A stretch of 53,525 nucleotides of DNA, taken from positions 1 through 53,525 of the forward strand of contig SVNR01000013.1 of the NCBI GenBank assembly GCA_015066815.1. Direction: 5' to 3'. This stretch comes from Ruminococcus sp. Its GTDB lineage: Bacteria > Bacillota > Clostridia > Oscillospirales > Ruminococcaceae. Made by a program: the position numbers and the translations under genes. Positions 1 to 7,339 of this stretch are shown here, in pieces. The notes under the pieces are model-generated. The model made no database searches. It had not been told where the DNA came from and was given only the letters and a program-made list of their open reading frames with translations. Position 1 is the first letter of the stretch. Every line of letters starts with the position of its first letter.

Positions 1-91
1 TTCTTAAAGTGTTTTCATTTTTCTTATTTGCAAACATTTTCTTGAAGATTACATCAAGCTTTAGTTTTACTATTTTTGTATCTGATGGCAT
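1..91 (-). CDS. Rpn-type PD-(D/E)XK nuclease/putative transposase, N-terminal fragment cut by the window edge
   Basis: Reading leftward from an ATG at 91, 30 codons are open to the window edge and give MPSDTKIVKLKLDVIFKKMF followed by ANKKNENTLR. The 'D-x-x-F-K-x-x-F' pattern with a following 'N-x-x-x-L' is the usual opening of Rpn-family recombination-promoting nuclease/putative transposases. A strong GGAGG lies 8 nt upstream of the ATG. Only about a tenth of the usual ~300-residue protein is present, so the family call rests on the N-terminus alone and the catalytic residues lie outside the window. Confidence 0.6.
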   Translation of the reverse strand, partial: MPSDTKIVKLKLDVIFKKMFANKKNENTLR

Positions 92-338
92 TTCTCAAAC
101 CTCCGTAGGTACTGTTTTCTTAAGTATATTATACATCGTATTTACAATAAATACAAGTATATATACCGGCCGAATCAGCTGTTTTATTTTGACGTTCACA
201 ATAATAAAATTCAGAGGAACGCATTCCGGATTTTCAGTTTGCAAAAAAATATTTTTTCCTCTGTATATTATTGCTTTAAAAAACAAACAATAAAATCAAG
301 GACAATAAAAATAAAATAAATATGGAGGTATTTGTTCC
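92..338. other. Intergenic region between the divergent Rpn-type gene and spoVT
   Basis: This 247-bp AT-rich stretch separates two divergent genes and must hold both promoters. Opposing open frames cross it but have no ribosome site and no recognisable protein features. No convincing sigma-A hexamer pair was seen in front of spoVT, which would fit the forespore sigma-G control known for spoVT in Bacillus; that link is inference. Confidence 0.4.
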
Positions 339-878
339 ATGAAAGCTACAGGTATTGTCAGAAGAATCGATGACCTCGGAAGAGTTGTCATCCCAAAGGA
401 AATAAGACGCACTATGAGAATAAGAGAAGGTGATCCTCTCGAAATATACACAAGCAATGACGGAGAAGTAATATTCAAAAAATATTCCGCTATCGGAGAG
501 CTGTCACAGAACGCTTCACAGGTAGCAGAAATAATGCATAAGCTTGCAGGCTGCCCTGTTGTTATATTTGACAGAGATCACGTTGTTGCAGTAGCCGGCG
601 TGTCACGCAAGGAGTTTGGAGAAAGACGTGTTTCCCCTGCTCTTGAGGATATAATAGAAAGCCGCAGAAATTTTTTCAAGACAGAAAACGAAAACACTTA
701 CATCGCGCCGGTAGAGGGAATAGACAGAGCGGCTATCGCCTGTGCTCCGATTATTTCTTCCGGAGATGTTACAGGTGCTGTATCTTTTCTTGACGACGGA
801 AACGGAAGCGCAGCTACTGAGCTTCAGATAAGCCTTATACAGGCAGCTTCACAGTTTCTTGGAAAACAGATAGAATAA
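339..878 (+). CDS. spoVT: Stage V sporulation protein T (AbrB-family transcription regulator)
   Basis: The 179-residue protein matches SpoVT in length (about 178) and layout. An N-terminal AbrB swapped-hairpin DNA-binding domain covers about residues 1-50 (MKATGIVRRIDDLGRVVIPK...), and a GAF-like C-terminal domain runs from about 56 to the end. In Bacillus, SpoVT is a forespore regulator that tunes sigma-G genes and spore coat and germination functions. A GGAGG sits 9 nt before the ATG. It stands alone, divergent from the Rpn-type gene, and ends in a clear terminator. Its presence implies a spore former. Confidence 0.95.
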   Translation: MKATGIVRRIDDLGRVVIPKEIRRTMRIREGDPLEIYTSNDGEVIFKKYSAIGELSQNASQVAEIMHKLAGCPVVIFDRDHVVAVAGVSRKEFGERRVSPALEDIIESRRNFFKTENENTYIAPVEGIDRAAIACAPIISSGDVTGAVSFLDDGNGSAATELQISLIQAASQFLGKQIE

Positions 879-882
879 ACCC

Positions 883-930
883 AAAAAGGTCAGGATATTT
901 TTTTATCATATATCCTGACCTTGGTTTTAT
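883..930. terminator. Bidirectional terminator between spoVT and the M48 protease gene
   Basis: AAGGTCAGGATA (886-897) pairs with TATCCTGACCTT (911-922), a 12-bp perfect stem. It is followed rightward by GGTTTTAT, and the convergent M48 gene ends at 927, so the hairpin can serve both strands. Confidence 0.85.
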
Positions 931-2306
931 TTGTGGTATATGTTTTCTTTGCCGCAGAATTCACAGAAGCGTGATGATGAAAGGATTTTCTTTCCGCAGT
1001 GTGAACAGAATATTTCCTTTCCGAAAATGTTGTTTGCGGGATTTTTTACACGTTTTTCTTCTTTACAGCGTTCTTCGACGTTGTATATCTTCTGATATGC
1101 TCCTGTATCGTACCAGGACTGAAGCTCCTTGGCTCTCATGACAGTCCAGGGATGGCTTTTGTAGAGTACACTCAAGAGCTTCATGAGCTTGTCAAAAACA
1201 TTCTGATCAAAGTTTTCAAACTCAACAGCCTGCTCTAGGAAAAGGCTGTTGTCTATTTCGTCATAGCTGCTCGGCGGATATCCCGAAAGCTTTGCCATGA
1301 CAGATATTGCAGCATCTATGTTCTGACATGCAAGAAGTCCGGCTCTGTCTGCGGTGATTTCGGACATTCTGTACCACTGATACAGAAGGATAGTTATTCC
1401 CTTTATTGCAAGCTCTCCTATTCCGAGTGTAAGGTTTCCGATGACTCCGGCTATATACGGTAAAAAGCTTCCTATTGAGTGGTAGAGTACGTGCTGGCTT
1501 TTTATGTGTCCAACTTCATGGCCGAGTATAAACAGAAGTTCATCATATGACAGAAGACTGAGACACAGTCCGGAAATAACGATTATCGGCTTTGATGAAC
1601 CTATAGTACATGCGTTCAGAGAACCCTGTGTTACATACAGCGGCGGTATGTCCTTTACATCAAGCGCCTTGCATACTGTTTTCAGAGCATTGTGAAGATA
1701 TGGAAGGTTTTTTTCTGTAACACGTATGTTTGACCCTGTGTACTGAACCGTGAGTATTCTTTCGAAGTTGTATTCTGAATACAGCTTTACAAGCTTTTCT
1801 ATGGTCTTGTTGGTGTTGAGATTGTCAAGATACGCTCTGTCAGTAGGATGCTCGTATTCAGAAGAAGAAAGGTTCTTGAAAAGCTTTCTGTCAAAAGGAA
1901 TCGTTTCGACTACTGCGGCAGTAAGCATATCTGTTATGTATTTTTCGTTTTCCTTAAAGATCTCATGAGCCGATTTGCCATGATCTGCAAAGTCATCAAG
2001 AATAAAACGTATGCGCTTTACTGTTATTATTTTTATGCTGTTCTGAATGATTGATAACGGCAGTTTGAAAGATCGTCTTATTTTTTCAAGTACGCTGGTA
2101 TCCATCATAGTAAGCTTACAGTAAAGATAGCAGTAATGGTATATAAGGGCTGCCTGATTTTCTGAAACATTGTTGTCTGAGAGTACCTTTTGAAAATACT
2201 CGGCGGATGTTTCTCCTGAGTAATTATAGTATCCGGCAATATCCAGAAGCTCTTCTTCGGATACAACACAGGATATAGCAGCAAGCATTGCAGATGTATG
2301 ATTCAT
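927..2306 (-). CDS. M48-family zinc metallopeptidase with C-terminal zinc ribbon
   Basis: The 459-residue protein carries the M48 active site HEVGH at about residues 263-267, inside the typical 'ELLFILGHEVGHIKSQH' context, and a downstream EITADRAG at about 316-323 that supplies the third zinc ligand. Hydrophobic stretches near 278-310 may be membrane-associated. The C-terminus holds a CxxC...CxxC zinc ribbon (CSHCGKK...CEFCGKE), which canonical HtpX lacks. The N-terminal ~190 residues are helical and not recognised. It follows the 46-codon ORF by 15 bp, so the two are probably cotranscribed. The substrate is unknown. Confidence 0.85.
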   Translation of the reverse strand: MNHTSAMLAAISCVVSEEELLDIAGYYNYSGETSAEYFQKVLSDNNVSENQAALIYHYCYLYCKLTMMDTSVLEKIRRSFKLPLSIIQNSIKIITVKRIRFILDDFADHGKSAHEIFKENEKYITDMLTAAVVETIPFDRKLFKNLSSSEYEHPTDRAYLDNLNTNKTIEKLVKLYSEYNFERILTVQYTGSNIRVTEKNLPYLHNALKTVCKALDVKDIPPLYVTQGSLNACTIGSSKPIIVISGLCLSLLSYDELLFILGHEVGHIKSQHVLYHSIGSFLPYIAGVIGNLTLGIGELAIKGITILLYQWYRMSEITADRAGLLACQNIDAAISVMAKLSGYPPSSYDEIDNSLFLEQAVEFENFDQNVFDKLMKLLSVLYKSHPWTVMRAKELQSWYDTGAYQKIYNVEERCKEEKRVKNPANNIFGKEIFCSHCGKKILSSSRFCEFCGKENIYHK

Positions 2307-2321
2307 GATATGTATCCTCCG

Positions 2322-2462
2322 TTATTCTTCGTCTTCGCAGCTTTTTATATAAAGCTCCTCGGCACTTTCTCTTGTCATGTCAAAAATTTCTTTTTTCTTT
2401 TTTTCACGACGTTCTTTTTCGACGGTTTTATCGATAATATTGAGATGTTCTGACATATTCAT
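2322..2462 (-). CDS. Small charged hypothetical protein upstream of the M48 protease
   Basis: The preferred start is the ATG at 2462, which has GGGGAG 6-7 nt upstream, rather than an in-frame codon at 2522 that lies within the promoter. The 46-residue product (MNMSEHLNIIDKTVEKERRE...) is lysine- and glutamate-rich with no membrane segment. It lies directly between a sigma-A promoter and the M48 gene, suggesting a two-gene operon. No family is recognised; it could be a protease partner or substrate, which is speculation. Confidence 0.6.
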   Translation of the reverse strand: MNMSEHLNIIDKTVEKERREKKKKEIFDMTRESAEELYIKSCEDEE

Positions 2463-2493
2463 ATAAGTTCTCCCCTTTTTTATTTTTAATAAA

Positions 2494-2522
2494 ATTATAT
2501 CCCTTTCCTTCTTGTTTGTCAA
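2494..2522 (-). promoter_or_regulatory. Sigma-A promoter of the small ORF-M48 operon
   Basis: On the minus strand TTGACA (2517-2522) is followed by a 17-bp spacer and TATAAT (2494-2499), consensus at both hexamers. Transcription would begin near 2487, about 25 nt before the start codon at 2462. Confidence 0.85.
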
Positions 2523-2642
2523 CGCTGTAATAAAATTATTTCAGTAAGGTTACAGAAAAGTATTATGGTAAAAATATTATTACATAAAAATTATAGCGCG
2601 AATACAATATAACGACAAAGTATATACATTTTAAAAATCCCC

Positions 2643-2671
2643 TTGATTTTATTTTCTGAGGATATTATAAT
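2643..2671 (+). promoter_or_regulatory. Sigma-A-like promoter for a candidate small RNA
   Basis: TTGATT (2643-2648), a 17-bp spacer and TATAAT (2666-2671) on the plus strand. No gene follows on this strand, but a strong rightward terminator begins 62 bp later. Confidence 0.55.
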
Positions 2672-2677
2672 AAGATT

Positions 2678-2786
2678 AAGATAAAGAAAGTAAGTTGAAA
2701 CAACTGACTGAAAAATAAAGTAAACTTTTAGAACCGGCTTTTAAAAGCTAAAGTTTTTAGCTTCCAAAAGCCGGTATTTTTTTATA
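2678..2786 (+). ncRNA. Candidate small RNA (~105 nt), unassigned
   Basis: The transcript predicted from the promoter at 2643 would run through an A-rich stretch and end in a strong hairpin: ACCGGCTTTT (2733-2742) pairs with AAAAGCCGGT (2766-2775), plus an inner AAGCTAAA/TTTAGCTT pairing, followed by ATTTTTTTAT. The T-tract is on the plus strand, so it terminates rightward transcription and not the leftward mgtC-like gene whose last codons it touches. No coding frame of note is seen. Confidence 0.45.
2733..2784 (+). terminator. Rho-independent terminator, rightward
   Basis: A long stem (ACCGGCTTTT...AAAAGCCGGT with inner pairing) is followed by seven T residues on the plus strand. It overlaps the stop codon of the convergent MgtC-like gene. 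Confidence 0.75.
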
Positions 2787-3450
2787 TTTTTATTGAAAAT
2801 TCTGAAACCGTGCACCTTTCGTTTATTGAGTCGAAGATTTTTTCGGGGGAAATATTCTGAGGAACACGGGCTATTATTTCGATGTTCATAGTGTCGTCTT
2901 TTTTCTTTTTTACGCTCAGTCTTAGTGTGTTTATACTGAGCTTGTTCATGCATTCTTTTACATCGCCTACTACATCGATGTTGTACTCCGTTCTGAATGA
3001 AAACTCAGCTATAGGCATGTTTTCCGGATTCGGAAGTGAACAGTGCAGGATTATCTGGATTACTATTATCATCAATGTAGCGCATATGCCTATGATATAC
3101 ATACCTGCGCCGACTGCACATCCCACTCCGGCAGTTGTCCATATGCCTGAGGCTGTGGTAAGACCGTTTACATAGCCGCCTCTTGTAAAAATAACCCCTG
3201 CTCCGAGAAAGCTTACTCCTGTGATTATGTTTGCGGCCATTCTTGATACGTCAACGTTTATTCCCGGTGCACCTGCGACATCGATAAAGCCATACTTTGA
3301 GACTATAACAAGAAGTGCTGCGCCGAGTGTTACCATGATGTGAGTTCTTATTCCGGCTTCCTTCTGACGTTTGCTTCGTTCAAAACCTATTGCGGCTCCA
3401 CATACTACCGCGAGCGCAAGGCGGAGAAGCAGTGTAAATTCATTTTGCAT
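2782..3450 (-). CDS. MgtC/SapB-family membrane protein
   Basis: From the ATG at 3450, which has GGGAGGGG 5-8 nt upstream, the product is 222 residues; an earlier in-frame ATG lacks a ribosome site. The N-terminal ~140 residues form four or five membrane segments with the MgtC/SapB signature (AAIGFERSKRQKEAGIRTH, then FLGAGVIFTRGG). The C-terminal ~80 residues look like a cytosolic ACT-like domain. MgtC relatives are tied to growth in low magnesium and to control of membrane energetics. It appears monocistronic with its own promoter. Confidence 0.9.
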   Translation of the reverse strand: MQNEFTLLLRLALAVVCGAAIGFERSKRQKEAGIRTHIMVTLGAALLVIVSKYGFIDVAGAPGINVDVSRMAANIITGVSFLGAGVIFTRGGYVNGLTTASGIWTTAGVGCAVGAGMYIIGICATLMIIVIQIILHCSLPNPENMPIAEFSFRTEYNIDVVGDVKECMNKLSINTLRLSVKKKKDDTMNIEIIARVPQNISPEKIFDSINERCTVSEFSIKI

Positions 3451-3481
3451 ATAACCCCTCCCTTGATCATATATGCTTATC

Positions 3482-3515
3482 ATAGTAAACAAAAAATATT
3501 TTTTGTTTATATATC
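3482..3515. repeat. Dispersed palindrome, copy 1
   Basis: ATAGTAAACAAAAAATATTT and its mirrored half form an almost perfect palindrome of the TATAGTRAACG family found across the window. It lies in the leader between the mgtC-like promoter and gene. Confidence 0.6.
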
Positions 3516-3525
3516 TCTTGTTAAC

Positions 3526-3554
3526 ATTATATTTTCTTTTTTGCTATTCGTCAA
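3526..3554 (-). promoter_or_regulatory. Sigma-A promoter of the MgtC-like gene
   Basis: Minus-strand TTGACG (3549-3554), 17-bp spacer, TATAAT (3526-3531). The transcript would start near 3519 and carry palindrome copy 1 in its ~70-nt leader. Confidence 0.8.
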
Positions 3555-3581
3555 TAGCTTTTCGGTAACTTGCAGAGGATA

Positions 3582-3596
3582 TATAGCAAACGTCAG
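3582..3596. repeat. Dispersed palindrome, half copy 2
   Basis: TATAGCAAACGTCAG matches one arm of the repeat family. The second arm is not evident. Confidence 0.4.
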
Positions 3597-3627
3597 TATT
3601 AATAGTGCCTTGCACATCTGCTGACAT

Positions 3628-3662
3628 TAAAAAGGGCTTTTCGTATATTAACGAAAAGCCCT
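3628..3662 (-). terminator. Terminator of the aspartate kinase gene
   Basis: AGGGCTTTTCG pairs with CGAAAAGCCCT (3633-3662), followed on the minus strand by a T-run. It sits 20 bp past the lysC stop. Confidence 0.85.
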
Positions 3663-3681
3663 GATTTTTCTGAAAAATATA

Positions 3682-5010
3682 TTATTCTGCTGAGTCCACA
3701 AAAACGCTGTAGATACATCTGATAGCGTCTTCAAAATCATTTTCGCCTATTCCGACAATGATATTAAGCTCACTTGAACCCTGATCTATCATTTTTATGT
3801 TTATTCTTGCATGAGAAAGTGCAGCAAATACTCTTGCAGCTGTTCCTCTTGTCTTGTACATTCCGTGTCCCACTACAGCGAGGAGTGCGATGTTGTGTTC
3901 AACGTCTATATGATCCGGATTAACTTCTTTTCTTATCTGGGAGATAACTGCTTCTTCCTTGCCTTCAAGTGAAGCTGAGCTTAAAACTATACTCATAGTG
4001 TCTATTCCGGAAGGGATATGCTCGAAGGAAAGCTCGTTCTTATAGAGTATGTCGAGAATCTTCTTTACAAAACCTATCTCGCTGTTCATCATGGATTTTT
4101 CTATGTTGATAGCACAGAAGCCCTTCTTGCCGGCGATACCTGTGATAGTAGTTCTGCTTGCTTCCTCTGAGTTATCCTCTGAAACGATCATAGTGCCGGG
4201 AGCAGCAGGATCGTTTGTGTTGCGGATGTTTATCGGGATGCCTGCTGTTCTTACAGGGAATATAGCATCCTCATGAAGAACTGTAGCGCCCATGTATGAA
4301 AGCTCTCTGAGCTCCTTGTATGTGATGGTCTGGATTACCTTTGCGCCGTCAACTATTCTCGGGTCAGCGATAAGAAATCCTGATACGTCTGTCCAGTTCT
4401 CATAAAGCTCTGCGCGTACTGCACGTGCTATTATAGAGCCTGTAACGTCTGAACCGCCTCGTGAAAATGTTTTTATAGTATCGTTGAGTGTTATTCCGTA
4501 AAAGCCCGGTATAACAGCACAGTCTGTGTTCTTGATTCTTTCTCTTACTGCTGATATTGTCTTATCAAGCATGAAGGAACCGTTGTCATCAAAGAAGATT
4601 ACTTCTGCTGCGTCAATAAACTCATATCCGAGATATGCTGCAAGTATAATGCCGTTAAGATATTCGCCGCGGCTGGCTGCATAGTCACGTCCGCTCTTTG
4701 CCTTAAGGCAGTACTCTATCTCCTCGAACTCCTTGTCAAGACTGAGGTCCATACCGAGATCGCTTATTATACCGTTGTAACGTTCTTTTATTTTGTTAAA
4801 CTGTTCTGTTATGCTTTTGCCACTTTTTGCAAGCTCATAGCAGCTGTAGAGCATATCTGTAACTTTTATATCATCGCTGTATCTTTTTCCGGGAGCAGAT
4901 GGAACGACAAACTTTCTCTTGTCATCTGCCTTGATGATATCTGCAACTTTTCTGAACTGATTTGCGTCAGCAAGACTGCTTCCGCCAAATTTTACTACCT
5001 TAACGCCCAT
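3682..5010 (-). CDS. lysC: Aspartate kinase
   Basis: The 442-residue protein phosphorylates aspartate, the first step to lysine, threonine and methionine. The N-terminus has the kinase motif VVKFGGSSLAD (residues 5-15). 'FSRGGSDVTGSIIA' at about 183-196 and 'WTDVSGFLIADPRIV' at about 206-220 build the aspartate/ATP site. Two ACT domains follow from about 295, where effectors bind. AAGGAAG lies just upstream of the ATG. It is monocistronic with its own promoter and terminator. The leader is only ~50 nt, so a lysine riboswitch is excluded here and feedback control is probably through the ACT domains. Confidence 0.95.
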   Translation of the reverse strand: MGVKVVKFGGSSLADANQFRKVADIIKADDKRKFVVPSAPGKRYSDDIKVTDMLYSCYELAKSGKSITEQFNKIKERYNGIISDLGMDLSLDKEFEEIEYCLKAKSGRDYAASRGEYLNGIILAAYLGYEFIDAAEVIFFDDNGSFMLDKTISAVRERIKNTDCAVIPGFYGITLNDTIKTFSRGGSDVTGSIIARAVRAELYENWTDVSGFLIADPRIVDGAKVIQTITYKELRELSYMGATVLHEDAIFPVRTAGIPINIRNTNDPAAPGTMIVSEDNSEEASRTTITGIAGKKGFCAINIEKSMMNSEIGFVKKILDILYKNELSFEHIPSGIDTMSIVLSSASLEGKEEAVISQIRKEVNPDHIDVEHNIALLAVVGHGMYKTRGTAARVFAALSHARINIKMIDQGSSELNIIVGIGENDFEDAIRCIYSVFVDSAE

Positions 5011-5062
5011 AATTGATTACTTCCTTATATTAAAAATAAAATAGTCATAAATCCACTATATT

Positions 5063-5091
5063 ATTATATTAAAATTCATAGATAAAATCAA
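5063..5091 (-). promoter_or_regulatory. Sigma-A promoter of lysC
   Basis: Minus-strand TTGATT (5086-5091), 17-bp spacer and TATAAT (5063-5068), giving a leader of about 46 nt. Confidence 0.75.
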
Positions 5092-5205
5092 TAGAAATAA
5101 AAGCTGAATTTACAAAATTGAAAATATGTGTTTTTGTCGAATACGACTGTTCTTTACAGAAAAACAATTAAGATTGCCGTTTTACAGATTAGATTACTGT
5201 AAAAG

Positions 5206-5239
5206 TGACGCATAATGCTGTTTTTTTAAGCATACGTCA
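5206..5239 (-). terminator. Hairpin downstream of alr, possible terminator
   Basis: TGACGCATAATGCT (5206-5219) can pair with AGCATACGTCA (5229-5239) with one bulge. It lies 19-52 bp beyond the alr stop; the following minus-strand run CTTTTAC is a weak T-tract. Confidence 0.45.
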
Positions 5240-5262
5240 GATTTATTGTGATGTTCACTATA
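5235..5262. repeat. Dispersed palindrome, copy 3, overlapping the alr stop
   Basis: GTCAGATTTATTGTGATGTT followed by CACTATA aligns with the copies at 7118 and 45270. Its TATAGTG end runs into the last codon and stop of alr. Confidence 0.55.
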
Positions 5263-6382
5263 TATATATTCTCGGAACACGCTTGGATATTCCGCATACT
5301 ACTTCATAGCCTATAGTTCCGTACCATGAGGCAAGCTCATCGGCAGTTATGACATCGTCTCCGTCTTTTCCTATGAGAGTAACAATATCTCCTGCTTTTA
5401 CATCAACATCTGTAACGTCTATCATCATCTGGTCCATACATATCCTGCCTACTATACGGCATCTTTTCCCCTTGATAAGGACCTGCCCCTTTGATGACAG
5501 AAGCCTTGAATATCCGTCAGCGTAGCCTACTGTTGCTGTTGCTATTTTTACAGGCTCCGTAGCCTCATATGTTCTGCCGTAGCTTATGAAGTCGCCCTTA
5601 ACTGCTGTTTTTACGTTTGATATAACCGCCTTGAATTCCATTACGGGCTCTACTGCACATGGAAGAGGAAGAGCATAGTTAGGATATAATCCGTACATAG
5701 TGATGCCTATTCTTGCAAGTGTACTTTCGCTGTCGTAGTGATATCCGGTTCCCGCACTGTTGAGAAAATGCATGTGTAAAAGCTTTGTTCCTCTTTTTTC
5801 AAGAGTATGATATACGCTTTTTATAAAGTCGGCCTGTTTTTTTGTGTATTCTATGTTTTCAGCGTCATCACTGTCGGCAACTGAAAAGTGTGTGAACAAT
5901 CCCTCGACGCTGAGTGTCGGGAGAGCGGCTATTCTCTCTACGCTGTCACAGCAATCTGAAACCTTACTGTACTTCAGTCCGATGCGTCCCATACCTGTAT
6001 CGAGCTTAATGTGGCATCTTACCGGGGATACGGCGTTTTTGTTCAGCTCTGACGCATATTCTTCAGAGACGATGCACTGTATGATGTTGTGCTGTATCAG
6101 TTCGTCAGCGTACTCAGGCGGAGTATATCCGAGTATAAGTATATCGCCGTCAGGACATATGTTTCTTACGCTTATAGCCTCGTCAAGATTTGATACTGCA
6201 AAATATTTTATGCCGATGCTTTCAAGCTTTCTGAGTACTTCCTTTTCGCCGTGGCCGTATGCGTCAGCCTTTACGACGGCCATTATTCCGGTTGAGGGCG
6301 ATATCTGCTGTTTTATGGTATTTATGTTTTTTTCGAGCTTTGACAGATTGACTGTTGCCCATGCTCTTTTATGATTTTTCAA
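5258..6382 (-). CDS. alr: Alanine racemase
   Basis: This 374-residue PLP enzyme interconverts L- and D-alanine for peptidoglycan; Clostridia spores also use alanine racemase to modulate germination. The PLP lysine lies in AVVKADAYGHG (K38). The second catalytic base region is 'FISYGRTYEA' at about 260-269, and the C-terminal beta domain ends with ICMDQMMIDVT and 'GTIGYEVVCGISKRVPR'. Length and order are typical. It is divergent from the SLOG gene, with 90 bp between the start codons. Confidence 0.95.
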   Translation of the reverse strand: MKNHKRAWATVNLSKLEKNINTIKQQISPSTGIMAVVKADAYGHGEKEVLRKLESIGIKYFAVSNLDEAISVRNICPDGDILILGYTPPEYADELIQHNIIQCIVSEEYASELNKNAVSPVRCHIKLDTGMGRIGLKYSKVSDCCDSVERIAALPTLSVEGLFTHFSVADSDDAENIEYTKKQADFIKSVYHTLEKRGTKLLHMHFLNSAGTGYHYDSESTLARIGITMYGLYPNYALPLPCAVEPVMEFKAVISNVKTAVKGDFISYGRTYEATEPVKIATATVGYADGYSRLLSSKGQVLIKGKRCRIVGRICMDQMMIDVTDVDVKAGDIVTLIGKDGDDVITADELASWYGTIGYEVVCGISKRVPRIYI

Positions 6383-6400
6383 AAGAATACGCTCCTTGTC

Positions 6401-6429
6401 TTGATATTTATGCGCTACTATGGTAAAAT
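6401..6429 (+). promoter_or_regulatory. Sigma-A promoter of the SLOG-family gene
   Basis: TTGATA (6401-6406), 17-bp spacer, TAAAAT (6424-6429), 43 bp before the TTG start at 6473. Confidence 0.65.
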
Positions 6430-6472
6430 AGTATTTTGGAAGATACTATTTATATTTTGAGGGAGACAAATA

Positions 6473-7009
6473 TTGATAAACAAAACAGTATGTTTTTCCG
6501 GTCATCGTCCGGAGAAGCTGCCCGGAAAAGGGGACGAAAACAGAGAAGAGACTGCATTTATCAAGAAGCTTCTCGCAGACAAGATCTCACAATGCATTCG
6601 TAACGGATACACGAGATTTTTTTCGGGAACAGCACGCGGGATAGACCTGTGGGCAGCCGAAGAAGTAATACGCATGAGAGAATCCAGCCCCGGAATAACT
6701 CTTGTATGCGTAAAGCCCTTTGAGAATCAGGGGATTGATTTTCCGGCAGAGGACAGGCAGCTTTATGAAAAAATAATCAGCCTTGCAGATTCTGTCGTAT
6801 GCACCTCAGCGCAGTATAAAAAAAATTGCTACTCTATACGAAACAGATATATGGTAGATAACTCTGATCTCCTTATAGCTTTTGTAAAGAGCTACCGCAG
6901 CGGTACGGGGCAGACGATAAACTATGCCGGAAAGCTTGGAAAGAAAACAGACATAACGGATCTTTCCGATATGGAGTTTATTATGAAATACGAGCAGCTT
7001 TCTTTCTGA
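6473..7009 (+). CDS. SLOG/YpsA-like (DUF1273) family protein
   Basis: The 178-residue protein begins with 'KTVCFSGHRPEKLPG', the hallmark opening of the DUF1273/YpsA branch of the SLOG Rossmann-fold superfamily. 'FFSGTARGIDLWAAE' at about 46-60 is the nucleotide-ligand loop, and 'RNRYMVDNSDLLIAF' at about 124-138 completes the fold. Family members are predicted to bind nucleotide-derived ligands; in Bacillus YpsA has been tied to cell division and stress. A TTG start is chosen because GAGGGA lies 9 nt upstream and the conserved N-terminus begins directly there. It is a single gene. Confidence 0.85.
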   Translation: MINKTVCFSGHRPEKLPGKGDENREETAFIKKLLADKISQCIRNGYTRFFSGTARGIDLWAAEEVIRMRESSPGITLVCVKPFENQGIDFPAEDRQLYEKIISLADSVVCTSAQYKKNCYSIRNRYMVDNSDLLIAFVKSYRSGTGQTINYAGKLGKKTDITDLSDMEFIMKYEQLSF

Positions 7010-7024
7010 GTAGCAGCACAAAAA

Positions 7025-7056
7025 TATAATAAACAAAATATATTTTGTTTACTGTC
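7025..7056. repeat. Dispersed palindrome, copy 4
   Basis: TATAATAAACAAAATATATT with a mirrored TTTGTTTACTGTC arm. Same AT-rich interior as copies 1 and 11. Confidence 0.55.
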
Positions 7057-7117
7057 AGCCGGTATGCACGCAGCTTTTTGTAGCTTGCTGATGTGCAGGA
7101 GGTCAGAATAAGTTTAT

Positions 7118-7154
7118 TATAGTGAAAGTCAGATTTGTTTTGACGAACACTATA
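7118..7154. repeat. Dispersed palindrome, copy 5 (37 bp)
   Basis: Begins TATAGTGAAAGTCAGATTTG and ends TTTTGACGAACACTATA; exactly 37 bp and near-palindromic. About 31 of 37 positions match the reverse complement of the copy at 45270. Confidence 0.75.
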
Positions 7155-7206
7155 ATTATACTACCTAAAACTCGTTTTGTAAAGTTTTAAATATTTTGAT
7201 TTCAAC

Positions 7207-7227
7207 TTTTCCACATGGTTTTCCACA
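7207..7227 (+). promoter_or_regulatory. Two DnaA-box-like nonamers
   Basis: TTTTCCACA occurs at 7207-7215 and 7219-7227 in the same orientation, 12 bp apart. Each fits the relaxed DnaA box TTWTNCACA. Isolated pairs can be DnaA regulatory or titration sites; chance occurrence in AT-rich DNA is also possible. Confidence 0.35.
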
Positions 7228-7339
7228 TGCTGTTGAAAAGTGTGATGTTAATAATGTTAAAACTTAAAAAAGCGGATTTTGCGTGTGTTGCGTAATTATC
7301 CGTATATAAAAAATCAAAACAACACAGGAGGAATCAACA

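Larger units (their letters stand above)
7010..7339. other. 330-bp intergenic region with two dispersed palindromes and two DnaA-box-like sites
   Basis: The region holds repeat copies 4 (7025-7056) and 5 (7118-7154), a GC-rich stretch between them (GCCGGTATGCACGCAG at 7058-7073) that resembles the sequence after copy 8, and paired TTTTCCACA sites at 7207-7227. No coding frame is supported. The promoter of the LCP-like gene must lie here but no clear hexamer pair was recognised. Confidence 0.5.

Noticed and set aside
9-293. Plus-strand 94-residue membrane-like ORF at the window start, and the opposing 63-residue frame
   Set aside because: No ribosome site, composition of AT-rich noncoding DNA, and it covers the Rpn-type start and its Shine-Dalgarno on the other strand.
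5011-5257. Lysine riboswitch in front of lysC
   Set aside because: The promoter lies within ~80 bp of the start codon, leaving a leader far too short for the aptamer.
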